Translations under genes and position numbers: made by a program
The notes under the pieces: model-generated
The model's input: only the letters and a program-made list of their open reading frames with translations
The model's database searches: none
What the model was told of the DNA's origin: nothing
Shown: positions 1-7,228 of the stretch, one piece after another
Layout: each line of letters opens with the position of its first letter
How positions within the stretch are numbered: position 1 is the first letter of the stretch
Assembly (NCBI GenBank): GCA_022451445.1
Contig: JAKUSY010000117.1
Coordinates: 1 to 8,385, forward strand
Length of the DNA: 8,385 nucleotides
Direction: 5' to 3'
DNA from: Planctomycetota bacterium
GTDB taxonomy: Bacteria > Planctomycetota > UBA8108

Positions 1-2145
1 GCCTCCACCACCTACCGCCAGGATTCCTCATGCTCTCCGGCACTACGCGAAAAAGACCCGGAAAACATCCTCCTGGCCAGGGTCCGGCGCTACAGGCTCT
101 CCGCAGAGGCCATCAGGGACAACGCGCTGGCCTCGAGCGGACTCCTGGTCAGAAAGGTCGGCGGCGCCCCGGTCCGTCCCTACGAGGTAGCGGGCTCCTT
201 CAAGCCGATGAAGCGCGACAAGGGAGAAGGTCTCTACCGACGCAGCCTCTACACATTCTGGAAACGCACAGCACCCGCCCCGGTGATGATGTCCCTGGAT
301 GCGCCCAAGCGCGAGGTGTGCACGGTCAGGCGAGAGAGAACAGCCTCGCCCCTGCAGGCGCTGGTGCTCATGAACGATCCGCAGCTCGTGGAGGCCGCGA
401 GGATTCTCGGCCAGGAGATGCTGAAAAAACACGCCGACAATAACGCAGCGATGCTTGATGAGATGTTCCGGATCCTGACGGGAAGACACCCCGGAAAAAG
501 CGAAAAGGCTATTCTCGCCCGGCTCCACAGGGAGCAGCTTGAGTTTTTCGAGGCGAACGCCGAAAACGCGAAGGCCTTCCTCAAGACCGGGGATGCCGCC
601 GCGGACACGAACCTCGCCCCTGCCCGGCTCGCGGCCGCGGGAGCCGTGGCGAATGTGCTCTTGAACTTCGACGCAGCGGTCATGAAAAGGGAGTATGAAG
701 TCATGAAACCTGGCACCTGCACGGGCTACGCCTCTCCCCTGGGCATGAGCCGGCGGCGTTTTCTCGACCGTTTCGGCATGGGACTCGGCTCCCTCGCCCT
801 GGCTGACCTGCTGCGCGCGAATGAACGGCATTCACTCGGCGGAGCCCTCCCGACCACGCACCTCCCCGCCCGGGCAAAACGCGTCATCTACCTCTTCCAG
901 AGCGGCGGCCCGTCCCAGATGGATCTATTCGACCACAAGCCCATGCTCAAAAAGATGCATGGCCGGGAGCTGCCCCCGGAGGTTCGCAAGGGGCAGCGTC
1001 TCACCGCGATGAGCGGCAACCAGGCAAGCCTCCCGCTGGTATCGAGCCCCTTCAAGTTCACCCGGCACGGGGAGAGCGGCACCTGGATGAGCGACCAGCT
1101 CCCCTACACCTCCAGGATCGCCGACGAGATCTGCGTCGTCAAGAGCATGTACACCGAGGCGATCAACCACGGTCCCGGCGTCACCATGCTCCAGACCGGC
1201 TCACAATTTCCCGGTCGCCCGAGCATGGGAGCCTGGCTGAGCTACGGGCTCGGCACCGAGAACGCCGAGCTGCCCTCCTTCGTCGTGCTGGTCACGAAGA
1301 ACAAGGGCGGCCAGCCGCTCCTGACAAGGCTGTGGGGCAGCGGCTTCCTCGCCTCCCGCTACCAGGGCGTCCGTTTCCGCTCCGGGAAGGATCCTGTTCT
1401 CTATCTCAACAATCCCGGCGGCATCGACAACTCAAACCGCCGCAGGATGCTCGACCGCCTGAAGGAGCTCCACGAGACCGAGCTCCAGAACAATTCCGAT
1501 CCCGCGATCGAAGAACGCATAGCCCAGTATGAGATGGCCTTCAGGATGCAGTCCTCGATTGCGGAGGTCTCCAATCTCTCAGGCGAGCCGGACTATATCT
1601 TCAAGGAGTACGGCGACGATGCCCGCAAGCCCGGCACCTTCGCGGCAAACTGTCTCATGGCGCGCCGGCTTGCAGAACGAGGCGTCCGTTTCATCCAGCT
1701 CTATCACCCCGGCTGGGATCAACATGGAGGGCTGCCCAAGGGCCTGGCAGGCCAATGCCGGGAGACCGACCAGGCCTCCGCAGCCCTGGTAAGTGATCTC
1801 AAGCGCAGAGGACTTCTCGAAGACACCCTGGTGATCTGGGGAGGAGAGTTCGGGCGCACCAACTACTGCCAGGGCAAGCTCTCGGGCAACTTCGGACGCG
1901 ATCATCATCCCAGGTGCTTCTCGGTGTGGCTGGCAGGTGGCGGAATCAGGGGAGGAACCAGCTACGGTGAAACCGACCCCTTCTGCTACTACATAGCCAA
2001 GGATCCCGTCCATGTTCATGATTTCCACGCGACGATCCTCAACCTGCTGGGAATCGACCATGAGAAGCTGACCTTCAAGTACCAGGGGCGCAACTTCCGC
2101 CTCACCGATGTGCATGGGAAGGTCATCAGGAACATCATCGCCTGA
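1..2145 (+). CDS. DUF1553 (PSD1) C-terminal part joined in frame to a DUF1501 protein; 5' partial
   Basis: The frame is open from the first base and ends at TGA 2143-2145 (714 codons seen). Codons 1 to about 232 match the C-terminal end of planctomycete DUF1553 proteins: DPENILLARVRRYRLSAEAI, then LYRRSLYTFWKRT, TVRRERTASPLQALVLMNDP and the usual tail ANVLLNFDAAV. From codon 235 it reads as a DUF1501 protein, an alkaline-phosphatase-like fold: twin-arginine SRRRFLDRFGMG (250-261), FQSGGPSQMDLFD (299-311), GWDQHGG (571-577), GGEFGRT (614-620) and GRDHHP (632-637). The last three are rich in Asp, Glu and His that could bind metal. The two families are normally separate neighbouring genes. They are thought to act in the cell envelope or on polymers, but their reactions are not established. 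Here no stop separates them. The identification of both domains is firm; whether the product is one chain or two is not. Confidence 0.88.
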   Translation, partial: ASTTYRQDSSCSPALREKDPENILLARVRRYRLSAEAIRDNALASSGLLVRKVGGAPVRPYEVAGSFKPMKRDKGEGLYRRSLYTFWKRTAPAPVMMSLDAPKREVCTVRRERTASPLQALVLMNDPQLVEAARILGQEMLKKHADNNAAMLDEMFRILTGRHPGKSEKAILARLHREQLEFFEANAENAKAFLKTGDAAADTNLAPARLAAAGAVANVLLNFDAAVMKREYEVMKPGTCTGYASPLGMSRRRFLDRFGMGLGSLALADLLRANERHSLGGALPTTHLPARAKRVIYLFQSGGPSQMDLFDHKPMLKKMHGRELPPEVRKGQRLTAMSGNQASLPLVSSPFKFTRHGESGTWMSDQLPYTSRIADEICVVKSMYTEAINHGPGVTMLQTGSQFPGRPSMGAWLSYGLGTENAELPSFVVLVTKNKGGQPLLTRLWGSGFLASRYQGVRFRSGKDPVLYLNNPGGIDNSNRRRMLDRLKELHETELQNNSDPAIEERIAQYEMAFRMQSSIAEVSNLSGEPDYIFKEYGDDARKPGTFAANCLMARRLAERGVRFIQLYHPGWDQHGGLPKGLAGQCRETDQASAALVSDLKRRGLLEDTLVIWGGEFGRTNYCQGKLSGNFGRDHHPRCFSVWLAGGGIRGGTSYGETDPFCYYIAKDPVHVHDFHATILNLLGIDHEKLTFKYQGRNFRLTDVHGKVIRNIIA
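687..705 (+). promoter_or_regulatory. Internal ribosome binding site and ATG at the DUF1553/DUF1501 junction
   Basis: AAGGGAG (687-693) lies 9 bases before ATG 703-705, a near-ideal Shine-Dalgarno arrangement inside an open frame. Both other frames stop right here, at TGA 696-698 and at TGA 704-706, and the latter overlaps the ATG as ATGA. This is what the end of one gene and the start of the next look like in a translationally coupled pair, which supports a separate DUF1501 start. Confidence 0.6.
703..2145 (+). other. DUF1501 protein as a separately started product (alternative reading)
   Basis: Starting at ATG 703 gives 480 residues, a usual length for DUF1501 proteins. It begins with MKPGTCTGYASPLG just before the twin-arginine signal, an N-terminus like that of stand-alone family members. 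A signal for Tat export only works near the N-terminus, so a separate start here makes better biological sense than a fused chain with the signal at residue 250. A second in-frame ATG at 745, directly before SRRRFL, is possible but has no comparable ribosome binding site. The product would be exported in folded form across the inner membrane. This entry describes the same frame as the longer CDS, not an additional gene. Confidence 0.6.
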
Positions 2146-2272
2146 GACAGGGGATACGAGAACCCTCGAGAAGCTACCCCTCTGCGGTGGAAGACGAAAG
2201 CCCGGCGAAACAACCTAAAGCACTGACAGGATTCAAGGCCAGAGCAAGAAGACAACCCCAGGGATTACGGAC
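2146..2272 (+). other. Non-coding gap with a foldable segment before the hydrolase gene
   Basis: This 127-base gap follows the DUF1501 stop. AGGGG (2149-2153) can pair with CCCCT (2177-2181), enclosing a second helix CGAG (2157-2160) with CTCG (2165-2168) around an AACC loop. No run of T follows, so it is a poor intrinsic terminator. The rest (about 2182-2258) is purine-rich, with no coding frame or promoter I can support. CAGGGA at 2259-2264 serves as a weak ribosome binding site for the ATG at 2273. Confidence 0.35.
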
Positions 2273-3187
2273 ATGACCCGACTGACCGTTTTTATTTTAA
2301 TGATGTTCCTTGCCGGCTTCTGCGTCGGCTGCTGTACCAAGGCGCCGACGAAAACAACTATGCTTGAGCTTCATACCCGTTCCATGATATTGGAGCCGGG
2401 CGCGAAAAAAGAGAGTGGCGGCTACAAGCCGGTCCACGAGACTCTCAGGTGGGCCTCGGATAAAACCGCCCTGGTAATCTGCGACATGTGGGACCGGCAC
2501 TGGTGCAAGGGAGCGGAGGCCCGGGTGGCCGAGATGGCCCCGGCGATGAACCGGCTGATCTCCACGGCCCGCGGCCTGGGAGTCCAGATCATCCATGCCC
2601 CCAGCACCTGCGTGGATTTCTACAAGGAGGCAGACCAGCGTCACCGCGCCATCGAGGCCGCCTACGCCAGGCCTCCCGTCAAGCTCGCCGCCAGGGAGCG
2701 CTGGGGGACCGCCTGGTGCTGGCCCCAGGATGAACGTGAGCCCGGCATGCCGATTGACGATTCCGATATGGGCTGCGACTGCAAGGAGAAGTGCGAGATC
2801 GCCCCCCCCTGGACCCGTCAGATCAAGACCATCGACATCAGGGAGCCGGACGCGATCACCGACAACGGGCAGGAGACCTACAACCTGCTCGCCGGCCGCG
2901 GCATCGACAACGTCATCCTGATGGGCGTTCATCTCAATATGTGCGTTCTCGGCCGGCCCTTCGCGATTCGACAGATGGTCAATGTGGGAAAGAACGTCCT
3001 GCTCATTCGGGACATGACCGATACGATGTACAACTCCCGGAAGAAGCCCTTCGTCAACCACTTCCGGGGCACAGACCTGGTTGTCGAACATGTTGAAAAA
3101 TACTGGTGCCCGACAATCGAGAGTACCGATTTCATGGGCGGCTCCGCCTTCCGCTTCAAAGACGACCCCCTGGATGAAAAGAAATGA
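2273..3187 (+). CDS. Exported isochorismatase-family cysteine hydrolase
   Basis: This 304-residue protein has the isochorismatase-like fold, whose members hydrolyse amides or related bonds through an Asp-Lys-Cys triad. The likely catalytic Asp is D71 in LVICDMWDRHWC, and the nucleophile is C224 in GVHLNMCVLGRPF, following the usual strand GIDNVILM. The Lys is not obvious at its normal place. The N-terminus (residues 3-20, LTVFILMMFLAGFCVGC) is a signal peptide ending in a Cys pair. It may be a lipoprotein, although Cys at position -3 is not a standard lipobox. A cysteine cluster GCDCKEKC (167-174), with C149 nearby, sits in an insertion and could bind metal or form disulfides. The overall pattern fits an isochorismatase-like subfamily I associate with planctomycetes. 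The substrate is unknown, and isochorismate itself is unlikely. The ATG at 2273 is chosen because the signal peptide begins there. The gene lies 45 bases before selD and may share its transcript. Confidence 0.85.
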   Translation: MTRLTVFILMMFLAGFCVGCCTKAPTKTTMLELHTRSMILEPGAKKESGGYKPVHETLRWASDKTALVICDMWDRHWCKGAEARVAEMAPAMNRLISTARGLGVQIIHAPSTCVDFYKEADQRHRAIEAAYARPPVKLAARERWGTAWCWPQDEREPGMPIDDSDMGCDCKEKCEIAPPWTRQIKTIDIREPDAITDNGQETYNLLAGRGIDNVILMGVHLNMCVLGRPFAIRQMVNVGKNVLLIRDMTDTMYNSRKKPFVNHFRGTDLVVEHVEKYWCPTIESTDFMGGSAFRFKDDPLDEKK

Positions 3188-3232
3188 GCCTGGCCGTCGA
3201 TTCCTCCCGGGACCCTGCAGGGAACGCCTCAC

Positions 3233-5506
3233 ATGAATGAACCGGGCATTCCGATCATCAAGGATCTCGTGCTCATCGGCGGCGGGCACAGCCACATCGC
3301 CGTCCTCAAGATGTTCGGCATGAAACCGATCCCGGGCGTCCGCCTGACCCTGCTGACCCGCGATGTCCACACTCCCTACTCGGGAATGCTGCCGGGTTTC
3401 ATCGCGGGACATTACGACTTCGATGAGGCTCATATCGACCTTGGCCCCCTGTGCAGGTTCGCCGGCGCCCGGCTCTACCACGATTCGGCCGTCGGCATCG
3501 ATACCGAGAACATGAAGATCCACTGCGCTGACCGTCCGGCGGTTCCCTACGATCTTCTCTCGATCAATATCGGCTCAACCCCGAAGCTCGAAAATTCCGG
3601 CGGCGCCGGAACCGAGGTCATCCCGGTAAAGCCGATCAGCAACTTCCTGGGCCGCTGGGAGGCTCTCAGGCAGAGGGTGATCGAGGCCGACCACCCCTTG
3701 AGAATCGCCACGGTTGGAGCCGGCGCCGGTGGAGTGGAGATCACCCTGGCTATCCAATACGCCCTGAAGCAGCTGCTGGCGGAGACGGACAAGAGCGCCC
3801 TGGAGCCGCGGTTTCATCTCTTCTACGACGGCCCCGAGATACTCCCCTCTCATAATTTCAAGGTCCGAAACTATTTTGAGAAGGTCCTGAAAGAGCGGGA
3901 TGTCCAGCTCTATCCCGGCAGCAGGGTCGAATCCGTCAGCGAGGGAAAGCTACGGAGGGAGGACGGCATGGAGGTGCCGCTAGACGAGATTCTCTGGGTA
4001 ACAGAGGCCGCCGCGCCTTCCTGGCTTGGAGACTCCGGGCTCGCTGTCGATGAGAACGGCTTCGTGAAGGGCGACGACAGCCTGCGAACACTTTCGCATC
4101 CTGATATTTTCGCCGCCGGCGACGTCGCCGCGGTCGTCAACCATCCGAGACCGAAGGCCGGTGTTTTCGCCGTCCGCCAGGGCATGCCGCTGGCAAAGAA
4201 CCTGCGCAGAGCGCTCGTCTCCAGGAGCCTGAAACCCTTCGTTCCCCAGCGCCTGTTTCTCAGTCTCATCAGCACAGGCGACAAGCGGGCCGTGGCATCA
4301 AGGGGCAAATGGTTTCACAGCGGCGCCCTGGTCTGGCGGTTGAAGAACTGGATCGACCACCGTTTTATGAAGAAATACAACTCCCTGCCCGACATGTCTC
4401 CCGTTGAGGAGCTGGATGTTCCGAAGGGGCTCGCATCCCAAAGCACGCTGAAGGAGCTCTCCTCCATCTCCATGCGCTGCGGCGGCTGCGGGGCCAAGGT
4501 GGGAGCGACAGTGCTCGCCCGGGTCATCGGCAGGCTCTCGCCTGTTCAACGCAAGGATGTGCTCATCGGCCTCGATGCCCCCGATGATGCCGCTGTCACC
4601 AGGACTCCAAGGGGCAAGGTGCTGGTACAGACCATCGACTCTTTCAGGGCCATCGTCGAGGATCCCTACATCTTCGGCAAGATCGCCGCCAACCACAGCC
4701 TCGGAGATATCTTCGCGATGGGCGCGGCGCCCCAGTCAGCGCTCGCGGTGGCGACCGTTCCCTACGGTCCCGAGGAGAAGGTCGAAGACCTCCTCGAGCA
4801 GATGCTGAGCGGCGCCCTGGAGATCTTCGCTGAGACGGAGACCGCCCTGGTCGGAGGCCACAGCAGCGAAGGCAGCGAGCTCTCCCTGGGATTTTCCGTC
4901 AACGGCCTGGTCGACCCGAAGAAGATCCTCCAGAAGAGCGGTATGCGGCCGGGAGATCGCATCCTGCTGACAAAGGCGCTCGGCACCGGGGCCCTCTTCG
5001 CGGCGGATATGCGCCTGGCCGCGAAGGGACGATGGATAGAGGGAGCCCTCGCCTCGATGCTCCAGAGCAACCTCGCCGCGGCGACCTGCCTCCACGAATT
5101 CGATGCGACGGCCTGTACCGATGTGACCGGTTTCGGGCTCCTCGGCCACCTGGTCGAGATGACCCGGGCCTCCAAGGTCGACGTGAGAATCGCACTCGAA
5201 AGGATCCCCCTGCTCGATGGAGCCATCGAGACCGTGTCGCGAGGTATCTTCAGCACCCTCCAGCCGCAGAACCTGCGCCTGCGCCGGGCGATCGCCAATA
5301 CCGAGGAGGCGGCCGCCGCTCCATGCTACCCGCTGATCTTCGATCCCCAGACCTCCGGTGGGCTCCTTGCGAGTGTTCCGGCCCGAAAAGCCGACCACTG
5401 TCTCGAACGACTCCGGGAGCTAGGCTACCCCTGCGCCGCTGTCATCGGGGAGGTCCGGGAGCGGGGGCGCATTCCTGAATCGGTATACCTCGAGCCCGGG
5501 GACTGA
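3233..5506 (+). CDS. selD: NDH-like FAD/NAD oxidoreductase fused to selenide, water dikinase (SelD)
   Basis: This 757-residue two-domain protein makes selenophosphate from selenide and ATP. Residues 1 to about 390 form a pyridine-nucleotide-disulfide oxidoreductase: dinucleotide-binding GGGHSH (16-21), a second nucleotide site VGAGAGGVE (161-169) and the FAD motif FAAGDVAA (293-300). Residues about 405-757 form SelD: RCGGCGAK (415-422) with the active-site Cys most likely C419 followed two residues on by K422, DDAAV (451-455), LGDIFAMG (490-497), GGHSSEGSE (541-549), TDVTGFGLLGH (629-639) and FDPQTSGG (703-710). Cys, not selenocysteine, occupies the active site. Fusions of this kind are known in many bacteria and some algae. 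The oxidoreductase part is presumed to supply or handle reduced selenium, but its exact reaction is unproven. Selenophosphate feeds selenocysteine or 2-selenouridine synthesis; none of those genes is in the window. ATG 3233 is preceded by AGGGA (3219-3223) 9 bases upstream. Confidence 0.95.
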   Translation: MNEPGIPIIKDLVLIGGGHSHIAVLKMFGMKPIPGVRLTLLTRDVHTPYSGMLPGFIAGHYDFDEAHIDLGPLCRFAGARLYHDSAVGIDTENMKIHCADRPAVPYDLLSINIGSTPKLENSGGAGTEVIPVKPISNFLGRWEALRQRVIEADHPLRIATVGAGAGGVEITLAIQYALKQLLAETDKSALEPRFHLFYDGPEILPSHNFKVRNYFEKVLKERDVQLYPGSRVESVSEGKLRREDGMEVPLDEILWVTEAAAPSWLGDSGLAVDENGFVKGDDSLRTLSHPDIFAAGDVAAVVNHPRPKAGVFAVRQGMPLAKNLRRALVSRSLKPFVPQRLFLSLISTGDKRAVASRGKWFHSGALVWRLKNWIDHRFMKKYNSLPDMSPVEELDVPKGLASQSTLKELSSISMRCGGCGAKVGATVLARVIGRLSPVQRKDVLIGLDAPDDAAVTRTPRGKVLVQTIDSFRAIVEDPYIFGKIAANHSLGDIFAMGAAPQSALAVATVPYGPEEKVEDLLEQMLSGALEIFAETETALVGGHSSEGSELSLGFSVNGLVDPKKILQKSGMRPGDRILLTKALGTGALFAADMRLAAKGRWIEGALASMLQSNLAAATCLHEFDATACTDVTGFGLLGHLVEMTRASKVDVRIALERIPLLDGAIETVSRGIFSTLQPQNLRLRRAIANTEEAAAAPCYPLIFDPQTSGGLLASVPARKADHCLERLRELGYPCAAVIGEVRERGRIPESVYLEPGD

Positions 5507-5551
5507 GCGCTCTGCGACCACTTCTGTTTTCTTTTGACAGGATGGCTCCTT

Positions 5552-5580
5552 AAAGCCGAGAATCAGCCCCTCGGTGCTTT
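5552..5580 (+). terminator. Possible terminator hairpin after selD
   Basis: AAAGCCGAG (5552-5560) pairs with CTCGGTGCTTT (5570-5580), apart from a two-base bulge, around a 9-base loop. A short T/C-rich run (CTTC) follows. It sits 45 bases after the selD stop, in the 105-base gap before the nfeD gene, where a transcript boundary would be expected. The weak T tract and the bulge keep confidence low. TTGACA at 5534-5539 lies just upstream, but no matching -10 box stands at the right distance. Confidence 0.35.
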
Positions 5581-5611
5581 CTTCACAAGCTGGTTTACGG
5601 GAAACATTTAA

Positions 5612-7216
5612 GTGCATTTCTGGCAGCTGCATACCAACCCGGTACCTGGAGAGTGTTCGGCGGCACGAAGACCCGTCGCGTCTGCCACGGCGATTCTGAT
5701 TGTCCTGGCCGCCGGCGCGTGTCTGCGCGCGCAGAATGACGCTGGTACAGTCGCCGATGAGAAGCTGCTCATCGTCCCCCTCAGCGGCGCATTGGACAAA
5801 AAGAGCGTCGCCGGCTCCATCTCGGAGGTGAGCGCCTGGATCGAACGCGAGCCCTCCATCAACTGGATCGTGTTCGAGGTCGACAGCCCGGGCGGCTCCT
5901 ACGAAGCCGCCATCGAGCTGGGGAACTACATCTTCGGTGAGCTCCGGGGAAAAACGACGGTCGCCTTCATCCCCGATGAGGCGCAGGCCACGGACGCGGC
6001 GGTGATACCAGTGCTGGCCTGCCGGGAGATCGCCATGGGCCCCGATGCCAGGCTGGGATCCGGTGAGGGCGGCGGGGCTCCCCCTGAGGTTCTGGAGAGT
6101 TCCCGGCAGGCGGTCGTGCGCTACAGTGGGAGGAGAAAACGGTCGCAGCTTCTCGCAAGCCTGATGATCATGCCCGCCCGGGAAGCCGTACACTCGCTTC
6201 GGCGCAGAGCGCCGGATCCAGGCGGCCGCTATGTCTTCTGGTACCAGGCCGACCTCAACAATTCCGACCCTCTCGAGCGCAAGAGTGACTACCACGATCC
6301 GGAGAAGATCCTCAACAGGGGAGAGCTGCTGAGCCTGGACCAGAAGAGAGCCTTCGAATACGACTGGGTCCGCTACCGCGGAATCGAGGCCGGTGATGAC
6401 CGCTACAAGAGTCTCCTGCTCGAGATGAAACTGGACCTGCCGGAGGAATCCGTCTTCGTCGTGGGCCGCGGCGCCATGAAAAAACACTCCCTGAGCGGCC
6501 AGGGGCTGATTGATTTCCTGAACCACCCGCTGGTGCGGTTCTTTCTTGTCCTCGGTATCATCCTCGGAATCACCATCGAGTTGAAGATGCTCGGCACCAT
6601 GGTTCCCGGGCTCATCGGAATCGCCTGTTTCACCCTGCTCGTCGCCGGGGGACTGTACCCCGAAAGCGGCGCCCTGGAGCCCACCACCACCTGGTTCGAG
6701 ATCGTCCTCTTCCTCGTGGGCATCGGGCTCATCGGCATCGAGATCGGCCTGGTGCCGGGAATCGCAATTTTTGCCATAGCCGGGAGTCTCCTCTGCTTTG
6801 GAAGCATGGTCATGGTCATGGTGCCAAGCACCACGCTCCCCGGTGGAGAGCACCTGAGCTACCAGGAGGCGTTCATGCTGATCTCCACCGGCCTGGGAGC
6901 CTCGTTCGCCCTGTTCTTCGTGATCCTGCGATTTTTACCAGCCGGGGTCAGTGGCGGATTCGTGCCCAGCTCAGCCATCACCGGGGTTCCGGATGCCGAT
7001 ACCGCTGAAGAATCCCTGAGAGGAAACGCCCACCTTCTGGGAAAGACCGGGCTCTGTGAATCGCCGCTGCGTCCGGCGGGAATTATCTCCCTCGAAGATG
7101 GCGAGCAGGTGGATGTCGTCGCTGATGGCGAGTTTATTGAAAAAGGCGAGCAGGTGATCATCCGGGAATGCACCTCGACACGCATAGTCGTTTCCCGCGC
7201 GGAATCGGACGGCTAG
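5612..7216 (+). CDS. nfeD: Long NfeD: ClpP-like domain, membrane segments and C-terminal OB domain
   Basis: This 534-residue membrane protein belongs to the long NfeD type. Residues 20-40 form a signal peptide (hydrophobic core about 24-37). A ClpP/crotonase-like protease domain follows, with FEVDSPGGSYEAA (88-100), VAFIPDEA (117-124) and LACREIAMGPDARLG (135-149). Membrane segments lie at about 307-323, 328-347, 361-403 and 421-441, and an NfeD OB domain at about 470-528. In archaeal relatives (Pyrococcus 1510-N) a Ser-Lys dyad cleaves stomatin partners. Here the stretch AQATDAAVIPVLAC (124-137) has Thr-Asp where the Ser is expected, so this may be an inactive protease that serves as a scaffold. 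The start is GTG 5612, directly after an in-frame TAA (5609-5611). The only upstream signal is a weak GGGA (5599-5602), and no ATG precedes the signal peptide. The gene heads an operon with a short nfeD and floA, the likely stomatin-type partner. Confidence 0.88.
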   Translation: MHFWQLHTNPVPGECSAARRPVASATAILIVLAAGACLRAQNDAGTVADEKLLIVPLSGALDKKSVAGSISEVSAWIEREPSINWIVFEVDSPGGSYEAAIELGNYIFGELRGKTTVAFIPDEAQATDAAVIPVLACREIAMGPDARLGSGEGGGAPPEVLESSRQAVVRYSGRRKRSQLLASLMIMPAREAVHSLRRRAPDPGGRYVFWYQADLNNSDPLERKSDYHDPEKILNRGELLSLDQKRAFEYDWVRYRGIEAGDDRYKSLLLEMKLDLPEESVFVVGRGAMKKHSLSGQGLIDFLNHPLVRFFLVLGIILGITIELKMLGTMVPGLIGIACFTLLVAGGLYPESGALEPTTTWFEIVLFLVGIGLIGIEIGLVPGIAIFAIAGSLLCFGSMVMVMVPSTTLPGGEHLSYQEAFMLISTGLGASFALFFVILRFLPAGVSGGFVPSSAITGVPDADTAEESLRGNAHLLGKTGLCESPLRPAGIISLEDGEQVDVVADGEFIEKGEQVIIRECTSTRIVVSRAESDG

Positions 7217-7228
7217 GGCGGAGAAAAC

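Noticed and set aside
43..831. Minus-strand open frames opposite the DUF1553 part
   Set aside because: The plus-strand frame carries conserved DUF1553 motifs throughout; the opposite frames show no family features.
3204..3224. Palindromes TCCCGGGA and CCCTGCAGGG between the hydrolase gene and selD
   Set aside because: They are short restriction-site-like palindromes with almost no loop, there is no T run, and the second overlaps the selD ribosome binding site. Nothing supports a terminator or operator.
2297..3523. Long minus-strand open frame (408 codons) over the hydrolase gene and start of selD
   Set aside because: It lies opposite two well-recognised genes, its translation resembles no family I know, and long antisense frames are common in GC-rich coding DNA.
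5534..5562. TTGACA at 5534-5539 as a -35 box for the nfeD operon
   Set aside because: The hexamer 17 bases downstream is CGAGAA, not a -10 box, and the site overlaps the likely terminator hairpin.
5420..6853. Long minus-strand open frame (477 codons) opposite nfeD
   Set aside because: The plus strand has clear NfeD motifs. The antisense translation is low-complexity, rich in Asp, Glu, His and Gly, as expected from a shadow frame.
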